Source: DASQHM01 sp035632095 (GTDB lineage: Bacteria > Pseudomonadota > Alphaproteobacteria > Ferrovibrionales > Ferrovibrionaceae). Taken from it: a DNA stretch of 9,483 bases. Below the pieces are notes generated by a model, which was given only the letters and a program-made list of their open reading frames with translations, was not told the origin of the DNA and searched no databases. The stretch covers positions 1-9,483 of the forward strand of contig DASQHM010000178.1 of NCBI GenBank assembly GCA_035632095.1, read 5' to 3'. The translations under genes were made by a program, and so were the position numbers. Positions 4,073 to 9,483 of the stretch are shown here, piece after piece; within the stretch, counting starts at the first letter, position 1; the number at the start of each line of letters is the position of its first letter.

Positions 4073-6927
4073 TTCGAAGCCTCGCGCGGGCGAAACTCGG
4101 CGCCGAAGCGAAGGATGGCTGGGCGCGGCGGCCAGCCGGGCGGCATTGCAAGGGCCTCGGCCCTCGCGGAGACAGCGTCGGCGGCGCATTTGGCGATCCG
4201 CACGCGCAGGTCGTACCACGCGGCCTGGCCCGTGACCGGATCGGAGTTGGAATAGCGGTAGCCGCCTTCGCGCGCCGGCAAAAGGTCGGAAATGATGTCG
4301 TTCAGCAGAAATGCGCGCGTGGCCTCCGGCGCATCAGGCGCGAGATTCCAGGCGCCGGCGCGTTTGGCGATGGCATTCCAGGTCCACACGGTGTCCGCGT
4401 TCACGCCTTCCATCAGGCGGACCTGGCCCTTGATGCGCCCGTGACGGCTTTCGATCGAAACCCAGTCGTCGTCGGCGAGGCCAAGTCCCGCCGCCGTCGC
4501 GCGACTCACATAGAGCCGGTTCTCGCTGATGATCTGCCGGAGCCACGCGTTCTGGGAATCCCAGGCGTGATACATGATCATCGGCCGCTGGGTGATCGCA
4601 TGGAGCGGATAGTCGACCGATTCCGTCGCCGCCTCTTCGAATGGGCGGTACCATAGCGGGAGTGGATCGAAGAAGCGGCGCACGCGTTCGCGATGGGCCG
4701 GCGGCGGCCGAACCTTGCCGTGGCCTTCCGCGGCAAGACGGAACTTTTGCAACGGCTCGACGTACAGCTGCAACACGATCGGATCTGCCGCATCAAGAAA
4801 GCCCATGCGCACGGCATAGTCGAGATAGTCGCGATTGGCGTGTTTGAAGAAGCGTGCCGTGACCGGCAACTCTTCGTGCCAAAACGCGCCGTTCGCAACG
4901 TATGCGGCGATCTGCTCCGGATTGGGCGCGCCTTTGCCCGTCGCCTCGCCGCGCTCGCCGCGCCAGCCGGCCAGCAGGCCGATCCCCGGCTTGCGCTCAT
5001 ATCGCGCCATGTAATCGGCGAAACCGCTGTACGTGGGCTTGCCATTGCCGCGCACCATGCCGGGCAAGCCCAGCCTCGCGCCGAGATCGAGCAGCACGTC
5101 TTGAAACGGCCGCACGTCGCGGTCGGGCGCCAGGACCGGATGGCGGATTGCGTCTGCGGGTCCATCGGCGCTCGAGATCGGCCGGTCGAGCAGCGATATG
5201 CAGTCGTAACGCTCGAGATACGTGGTATCCGGCAACACCAGATCGGCAAAGGCCACCGTTTCCGAGTAGAACGCATCGACGTAAATGATGCGCGGGATGC
5301 GGTAGGCGCCGCTCGCATCCTTGGCGGCAAGCATGTCCGCCGTGCCGCGGGAATTCATCGCCGAGTTCCAGCCCATATTCGCCATGAACAGGAACAGCGT
5401 GTCGATGGCATATGGATCGGCGTTCGCCGCATTGGCGATGACTGTATGGAGCATGCCGTGGGCGGCGAGCGGCGCTTCCCACGAAAACGCCTTGTCGATG
5501 CGAAGCGGCCGGCCGTCCGTGTCCACCAGCAGATCGTCCGGCGACAACGGATACCCGAGCGGCGGTCCCGCCAGAGAATGATTTGCCTCCGCCGGCCGCG
5601 ACGGTTTGGCGTGCGGCGGGCATGACTTCGGATAGGGCGGCTTGTAGCGGAAGCCGCCCGGGCTATCGATAGCGCCGAGCAGGAGCTGCAACACGTGCAG
5701 AGCGCGGCAGGTGTGGAAGCCGTTCGAATGCGCCGAGATGCCGCGCATGGCATGAAATGAAACCGGCCGGCCGATCATCTTGTCGTGGCGGCGGCCGGCC
5801 CAATCGGTCCAAGGCACGTCCAGGACCAGCTCCTGGCGGAACGCGACGTCGGCGATCTCGGCGGCGATCCGCCGGGTCGTCTTGGCTGCGATGCCGGTCT
5901 CGGCGGCGACCGCTTCGGGCGCATACGCATCGTCGAGGAATCGCTCGGCCAGCAATTGAAATGCCGGCACGGCGTCGCGACCGTCGGCCAATCGATACCG
6001 GCCGGCCAAGGCCGGCGTGACGCCCGTCCCGGAGGCGTCTGCGACGGCTTTAGTGCTGGCGTCCCAGCAGAGCGGTGCGCCCTGCGCATCGCGCGCGAAC
6101 AGGCCATGCTCGGCCGTGCCCGGCGCGTCGATGACCAGCCACGGCGCGTTGGTGTAGCGGACGAGGTAGGCGAAATCGACTTGATCGGCGAGCAGCAATT
6201 CGCGGATCAGCGCGCCGATGAACAAGCCGTCGGTACCCGGCCGGATGCCGAGCCATTCGTCGGCCACCGCGGAATAGCCGGTGCGGACCGGATTGACGGA
6301 AACAAATTTCGCGCCGCGTTGCTTGAGCCTGCTTATGCCGATCTTGATCGGGTTCGAGCTGTGATCTTCCGCCACGCCGAACAGCATGAAGTATCGCGTT
6401 TGTTCGAAGTCGGGCTCGCCGAATTCCCAGAAGCCGCCGCCGAGCGTGTACATGCCGGCCGCGGCCATGCTCACTGAGCAGAATCCGCCATGCGCCGCAT
6501 AGTTGACCGTGCCGAAGGCTTCCGCCCACCAGGACGTGAACGCTTGGGCTTGATCGCGTCCGGTGTAGAAGGCGAGGCGCTTCGGGTCGGTCCGGCGAAT
6601 CTCGCCGAGCCAGGTCGCCGCCAGCGCGAGCGCCTCGTCCCATTCGATTTCGCGGAACTCGCCGCGGCCGCGCTCGCCCGTGCGCAACAGCGGCTTGCGC
6701 AGCTTCGCCGGCGACTTCTGCTTCATGATGCCGGCGGCGCCCTTGCCGCAAAGCACGCCGCGATTCACCGGATGATCGGGATTGCCCTCGATGAAGCGGA
6801 GTTTGCCGTCGCGCAAGTGAACGCGAATGCCGCAGCGGCACGCGCACATGTAACAGGTGGTGGTTTCGACGCGGTCGGATACGACGGGGGACAGGTCGAC
6901 GCCCGTCGATTGGCGGGACTCGGACAT
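4069..6927 (-). CDS. soeA: SoeA-type molybdopterin oxidoreductase, catalytic subunit of cytoplasmic sulfite oxidation
   Basis: The 952-residue protein is a complete member of the DMSO reductase (complex iron-sulfur molybdoenzyme) family. The N-terminal [4Fe-4S] site is C25/C28/C32/C60 (CYMCACRC, then RGVLCGKG). A molybdopterin core follows, with a likely molybdenum-ligand cysteine C150 in HGGFCSVSM, FGVAEDHSSNP (183-193), ISAHSNGFHTCRALHVLQLL (397-416) and LVLPDTTYLERYD (563-575). The C-terminal dinucleotide-binding domain spans about 770-915. It has no Tat leader, unlike periplasmic relatives, so it should face the cytoplasm as known for SoeABC, which oxidises sulfite to sulfate. The soeB and soeC partners and the neighbouring persulfide dioxygenase support this over DMSO, polysulfide or thiosulfate reductase. 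ATG 6927-6925 lacks a clear ribosome site and lies 66 bases after the macro-domain gene. Substrate is inferred from family and context, not proven by residues. Confidence 0.87.
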   Translation of the reverse strand: MSESRQSTGVDLSPVVSDRVETTTCYMCACRCGIRVHLRDGKLRFIEGNPDHPVNRGVLCGKGAAGIMKQKSPAKLRKPLLRTGERGRGEFREIEWDEALALAATWLGEIRRTDPKRLAFYTGRDQAQAFTSWWAEAFGTVNYAAHGGFCSVSMAAAGMYTLGGGFWEFGEPDFEQTRYFMLFGVAEDHSSNPIKIGISRLKQRGAKFVSVNPVRTGYSAVADEWLGIRPGTDGLFIGALIRELLLADQVDFAYLVRYTNAPWLVIDAPGTAEHGLFARDAQGAPLCWDASTKAVADASGTGVTPALAGRYRLADGRDAVPAFQLLAERFLDDAYAPEAVAAETGIAAKTTRRIAAEIADVAFRQELVLDVPWTDWAGRRHDKMIGRPVSFHAMRGISAHSNGFHTCRALHVLQLLLGAIDSPGGFRYKPPYPKSCPPHAKPSRPAEANHSLAGPPLGYPLSPDDLLVDTDGRPLRIDKAFSWEAPLAAHGMLHTVIANAANADPYAIDTLFLFMANMGWNSAMNSRGTADMLAAKDASGAYRIPRIIYVDAFYSETVAFADLVLPDTTYLERYDCISLLDRPISSADGPADAIRHPVLAPDRDVRPFQDVLLDLGARLGLPGMVRGNGKPTYSGFADYMARYERKPGIGLLAGWRGERGEATGKGAPNPEQIAAYVANGAFWHEELPVTARFFKHANRDYLDYAVRMGFLDAADPIVLQLYVEPLQKFRLAAEGHGKVRPPPAHRERVRRFFDPLPLWYRPFEEAATESVDYPLHAITQRPMIMYHAWDSQNAWLRQIISENRLYVSRATAAGLGLADDDWVSIESRHGRIKGQVRLMEGVNADTVWTWNAIAKRAGAWNLAPDAPEATRAFLLNDIISDLLPAREGGYRYSNSDPVTGQAAWYDLRVRIAKCAADAVSARAEALAMPPGWPPRPAILRFGAEFRPREASK

Positions 6928-6993
6928 GCCCGCGACGATAGCATTTTTCCGAAATGGTGCTGTAGTTTTTGCCCGGGAGCGGCGGTGCCGGTT

Positions 6994-7548
6994 CTAGCCG
7001 TTGAGCCGCTCGACCGCGGCCGCATAAAGCGCAGTCGCTTCAGCGCCGAAGCAGCAGAAGATCACCTTAAGCGGGAGCATGTTTGCGGCGAGCTCTCCGG
7101 CCACGGCGCTGACCGCAATGGGTACCGCGCGGGCGATCGGAAATCCATAAATGCCGGTGCTGATCGCCGGGAAGGCGACCGTCAGCAGGCGGCGTTCGCG
7201 CGCCAGCGCCAACGAGTTGCGATAGCAGCTCGCGAGCAGCGCATCCTCGTTGACGAAGCCGCCGCGCCAGACCGGGCCGACGGTGTGAATGACGCTCCGT
7301 GCCTGCAACAGGTAACCGGCGGTGACGCGTGCTTCGCCGGTCGGGCAACCGCCGAGGGTGCGGCACTCCTCGAGCAACTGCGGACCCGCCGCGCGATGGA
7401 TCGCGCCATCGACGCCGCCGCCGCCGAGCAGGCTGCTGTTGGCCGCGTTGACGATGGCGTCGACCTTCAGTCGCGTGATGTCGCCTTCGACCACCTCCAT
7501 ACGCTTGGCGATTTCGCTATTCACGGCACCGCGTTCCCGAGTCTCCAT
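6994..7548 (-). CDS. Macro-domain protein, probable O-acetyl-ADP-ribose deacetylase
   Basis: The 184-residue protein is a single macro domain of the YmdB/MacroD type. The ADP-ribose site is intact: GDIT (22-25), IVNAANSSLLGGGGVDGAIH (32-51, with N34, N37 and D47), GEARVTAGY (71-79), HTVGP (88-92) and ISTGIYGFP (129-137). Relatives hydrolyse O-acetyl-ADP-ribose or remove mono-ADP-ribose from proteins in the cytoplasm. The start is uncertain: ATG 7548 has no Shine-Dalgarno, and ATG 7500 (at MEVVEGDITRL) would give the usual domain start but is no better served. It sits 48 bases after the GH79 gene and 66 before soeA, same strand. Nothing ties it to sulfur metabolism. Two adjacent cysteines (C165, C166) near the end are not part of the active site. 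Confidence 0.88.
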   Translation of the reverse strand: METRERGAVNSEIAKRMEVVEGDITRLKVDAIVNAANSSLLGGGGVDGAIHRAAGPQLLEECRTLGGCPTGEARVTAGYLLQARSVIHTVGPVWRGGFVNEDALLASCYRNSLALARERRLLTVAFPAISTGIYGFPIARAVPIAVSAVAGELAANMLPLKVIFCCFGAEATALYAAAVERLNG

Positions 7549-7573
7549 GGCGAATTGTGCGGCAGGGCGCGGG

Positions 7574-7593
7574 GCCTGTCCACGAAGGCAGGC
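7574..7593 (-). terminator. Hairpin immediately after the GH79 gene
   Basis: On the minus strand GCCTG pairs with CAGGC and CC with GG around a TTCGT loop, with one bulged A: 7 bp in all. It begins 3 bases past the GH79 stop, in the 48-base gap before the macro-domain gene. A C/G-rich stretch follows rather than T, so termination is doubtful; it may instead mark an RNA processing or attenuation point. Confidence 0.35.
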
Positions 7594-7596
7594 GCG

Positions 7597-8973
7597 TCAT
7601 TCAACAAACGTCACGACGGCCGCGCTGCAAAGCGGGACATCGGCGATGAACGTGTTGTGCGAGCGGCTCAACGGCAGATCGTCGATTATGGAGACGCCGT
7701 CAATGGCGCTCGGCCCTCGGCCGGTCAGCCGCCGCACCGGCGCCCGCGCCGAACGCGTTCCGGCGTCGAGAATCACCGAGGCATCCTGCCTGAGATCCTT
7801 GTTGACGAGAATGACGCGGATCGTGCCGTCGTCGCTCCTGCAGGCATAGGCCGCGACATTGATGCCGTCGGCGCGGACGGTGCAATCGACCATGCGGCCC
7901 CGCGCGGTCTCGCCGAACAGGCGCATCGCATGGTAGAGCGGGCGCGCGCCATAGGGATCGAGCGGCGACGGTTGCGCTATCGGAGAATAACTGCGATGCC
8001 GGCCTGCGTGGAAATTCACGCCGGCGGAGCCTGCCGCCGCCTCGCGGAACATAAGATCGAGGCCCCAAATGCCGGCGGCAAGCGTGTCGCTCACGCCGAA
8101 ACGTCCGCCGTTGTAGACCGAGTTGGTTTCGATCAGGCGGAAGGGTAGGCGATAGCCGCGGGCAAGCTTGCTCATTTCCTCTAAGCCGCGAGCGAAGGCG
8201 GGGTCGGGTGCCAGCAACCGCGCGATGCTGACCTTGGGATCCTCCGCCGGGCCCTCGTCGTAGTAGTGATAGGTGAGCATCGCCAGATCTTTGGCGGCGT
8301 CCTCGGCGAAGGGTTTGAGCCAATCGATGCGCGCGGCCACGTCGGGGCCGGCGAAGCGCGCGTCCGGCACGCGGGCGCGCACGGCGGATACGAATGTGCG
8401 CCATTCGCGCAAATAGTCGGCGACGCCGTAGCCGTTCGGCCGCGGGCGCCCGTCGCCGCCCAGGAGATCGGGCTCGTTGCCGATCTGGAATGCCGCCAGC
8501 CGCTTGCCGAGCCGCCGCATCACATACGCCGCTTCGCGCGCCGCGTCGTCCGGCGTGCCGGTGGCAAGGTTCAAACCCCAAACCAGCTTCCAACCGATGG
8601 CGTCCATGAATCCGGCAAGACGGTCCACGTCCGCCGGCGCAAACGTCGTTCGCGGCTGCTTGATATCGCGCCCGCCTTCGCTGCGGAACAGGGTGCGCTC
8701 GCTCGAATTGCCGCCAATGCGGATCATTCCGTTCGGGCCGAGGCCGCGAATGAGCGAGACCATGCTGCGATTGCGGGCGGAAAAGAAATCCGCGTGCGGC
8801 AACTCGCCCGATTCGTAGCTGAGGCCGAGGAAATCGCTTGGGATGCGTGCGCCGGCGCGAGCCGGCTCGACCTTGACGCGTATGCGGCGAACGGCTGCGT
8901 GAGCCGGCGCGGCGCGCGCGGCCAAGCCGGCGGAAAACGTCAATGCGGCGACAGAGAACTGACGGCGGTTCAC
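7597..8973 (-). CDS. Tat-exported GH79-type glycoside hydrolase (beta-glucuronidase/heparanase-like)
   Basis: The 458-residue protein starts at GTG 8973-8971 with a Tat leader (NRRQFSVAALTFSAG, RR at 3-4) and a likely cut after APAHA (residue 26). Then comes a TIM-barrel hydrolase of clan A: IPSDFLGLSYESGEL (44-58), MIRIGGNSSERTLFR (83-97), the acid/base Glu167 in QIGNEPDLLG, and the nucleophile Glu282 in RLIETNS. The 115-residue spacing matches the bacterial GH79 beta-glucuronidase AcGlcA79A of Acidobacterium capsulatum (E173 and E287, from memory). A C-terminal beta domain (about 365-458, from DCTVRADGINVAAYAC) completes the GH79 layout. GH79 enzymes cleave glucuronides such as those in arabinogalactan, hyaluronan or heparan; the substrate here cannot be read from sequence. 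It would act in the periplasm or outside. The gene follows the lipoprotein by 48 bases with only a weak ribosome site. Confidence 0.8.
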   Translation of the reverse strand: MNRRQFSVAALTFSAGLAARAAPAHAAVRRIRVKVEPARAGARIPSDFLGLSYESGELPHADFFSARNRSMVSLIRGLGPNGMIRIGGNSSERTLFRSEGGRDIKQPRTTFAPADVDRLAGFMDAIGWKLVWGLNLATGTPDDAAREAAYVMRRLGKRLAAFQIGNEPDLLGGDGRPRPNGYGVADYLREWRTFVSAVRARVPDARFAGPDVAARIDWLKPFAEDAAKDLAMLTYHYYDEGPAEDPKVSIARLLAPDPAFARGLEEMSKLARGYRLPFRLIETNSVYNGGRFGVSDTLAAGIWGLDLMFREAAAGSAGVNFHAGRHRSYSPIAQPSPLDPYGARPLYHAMRLFGETARGRMVDCTVRADGINVAAYACRSDDGTIRVILVNKDLRQDASVILDAGTRSARAPVRRLTGRGPSAIDGVSIIDDLPLSRSHNTFIADVPLCSAAVVTFVE

Positions 8974-8995
8974 GCCGTCAGTGTCGCAGATTGCG

Positions 8996-9012
8996 CCGCC
9001 GAACGTCGACGG
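8996..9012 (-). terminator. Hairpin after the lipoprotein gene
   Basis: On the minus strand CCGTCGA pairs with TCGGCGG (7 bp, one G-T wobble) around a CGT loop, 9 bases past the lipoprotein stop and about 22 before the GH79 start. The wobble becomes a C-A mismatch on the other strand, so the structure favours minus-strand RNA. No T-run follows. Confidence 0.3.
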
Positions 9013-9021
9013 TTGAAGCGA

Positions 9022-9327
9022 TCAGGCCTTGCAGTATTTGCCGTACAGGCCGCCGCCGTCGAGGCAGCCGGCGCCGTCGATGTTGAAGACCATTTGCGCA
9101 CCGTTGAGGATCAGCAGGAATTCCTTGCCGTCGATCTTGTAGTTGGCTCGAAACGTCTGCTCCATCATGGTGACCGTAACCGTGTCGCCCTTACCGAACA
9201 CGAGCTTTTCCATGACGAGGCCGTTGCCCAAGCCGCCGCCCTTCGGGACGTAGGTGCCGCTGAGGCTGCTGTCACCGCAACCGGCCAAGGCAATACAGGC
9301 CACGGCAACCAATGTGATCGGTTTCAT
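9022..9327 (-). CDS. Small lipoprotein of unknown function
   Basis: The 101-residue protein begins with a lipoprotein signal: MKPITLVAVACIALAGCGDS, lipobox LAGC with the lipidated Cys17. The aspartate at +2 after the cysteine (GD) is at +3 counting from Cys as +1, so an outer-membrane destination is more likely than inner-membrane retention. The mature part is Gly-rich and predicted beta (LSGTYVPKGGGLGNG, FGKGDTVTVTMMEQTFRANY, KIDGKEFLLILNG) and ends in GAGCLDGGGLYGKYCKA, where C88 and C99 could form a disulfide. This looks like a small antiparallel beta domain of the kind found in many proteobacterial lipoproteins, but I assign no named family. ATG 9327 has a good ribosome site (GGGGG, 5 bases upstream). 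It heads the run of minus-strand genes. Confidence 0.82.
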   Translation of the reverse strand: MKPITLVAVACIALAGCGDSSLSGTYVPKGGGLGNGLVMEKLVFGKGDTVTVTMMEQTFRANYKIDGKEFLLILNGAQMVFNIDGAGCLDGGGLYGKYCKA

Positions 9328-9483
9328 TCTTACCCCCTAATCCGGCCCTTTGCGTGGCCGATCCGGACCGCGCCGATCAACCGTCTGGCGACGCGCATAC
9401 TCTGGTCCATCGGCCGGTTCATTGCTTCGGTTCGCGTCGCGGCGCATCGCTTCTTCGCCTGCGCAGTCGTGATGCGCCAAACA
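9328..9483. other. Region upstream of the lipoprotein gene, to the window edge
   Basis: These 156 bases should hold the promoter for the lipoprotein gene. Apart from its ribosome site (9333-9337), I see an inverted repeat CGGCC/GGCCG (9343-9347 and 9356-9360, 8-base loop) and no convincing -35/-10 pair. A minus-strand frame is open from the edge to TAG 9337-9339, 48 codons, but its third-position GC is only about 58 percent by count, so it is not called as a gene. Confidence 0.5.

Noticed and set aside
4073..4219. N-terminal extension of soeB to an upstream ATG at 4219
   Set aside because: The extension lies wholly within soeA in another frame and is Arg-rich shadow sequence. ATG 4072 has a ribosome site, an ATGA overlap and the family N-terminus.
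6935..6943. Extended -10-like TGCTATCGT on the minus strand before soeA
   Set aside because: No matching -35 box, and it would put the transcript start almost on the ATG. It is too weak to call as a promoter.
6490..8148. 552-codon plus-strand open frame
   Set aside because: It lies antisense to soeA, the macro-domain gene and the GH79 gene, all of which have clear family motifs. The translation is Arg/Ala-rich without recognisable motifs, and such frames are common opposite high-GC coding sequence.
6994..8973. Idea that macro-domain and GH79 genes form a defence or sulfated-glycan system with the sulfur genes
   Set aside because: There is no sulfatase, transporter, ADP-ribosyltransferase, toxin or nuclease gene in the window to support it.
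9337..9483. 48-codon minus-strand frame open to the right edge, stopping just before the lipoprotein gene
   Set aside because: Its third-position GC (about 58 percent) shows no coding bias, and it has no motif. Its stop does sit against the lipoprotein ribosome site, so sequence beyond the edge could revive it.

Overview
The window is GC-rich (low-to-mid 60s percent GC, estimated by eye), densely coded and free of mobile elements, RNA genes and CRISPR arrays. Protein sequence style and gene content suggest a proteobacterium with a lithotrophic sulfur metabolism, probably an alphaproteobacterium; that placement is an inference. Four of the ten genes start with GTG (soxY, tusA, soeC and the GH79 gene).

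The left and central part (1-6927) is a sulfur-oxidation locus. At the left edge is the N-terminal part of a Tat-exported SoxY-type sulfur carrier (minus strand), divergent from a plus-strand TusA sulfur carrier (490-723). TusA converges on an unrecognised secreted protein with four cysteines (806-1309, minus). Then, all on the minus strand and in transcriptional order soeA, soeB, soeC, blh (6927 down to 1449), come the three subunits of a SoeABC-type sulfite-oxidising enzyme (molybdopterin catalytic subunit, four-cluster ferredoxin subunit, DmsC-like membrane anchor) and a Blh/ETHE1-like persulfide dioxygenase. soeA and soeB overlap by ATGA; soeB-soeC and soeC-blh are 18 and 47 bases apart.

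The right part (6994-9327) holds three minus-strand genes with 48-base gaps: a macro-domain (ADP-ribose deacetylase-like) protein, a Tat-exported GH79-type glycoside hydrolase with both catalytic glutamates, and a small lipoprotein. They lie upstream of soeA in the same direction and could feed transcription into it, but have no obvious functional link to sulfur.

Inferred working model: sulfane sulfur is carried in the periplasm by SoxY and in the cytoplasm by TusA and low-molecular-weight thiols; Blh oxidises persulfide to sulfite; SoeABC oxidises sulfite to sulfate on the cytoplasmic face and passes electrons to the quinone pool. Having the sulfite producer directly downstream of the sulfite consumer is the most informative feature of the window. 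Several gene ends carry GC-rich hairpins without a T-run.
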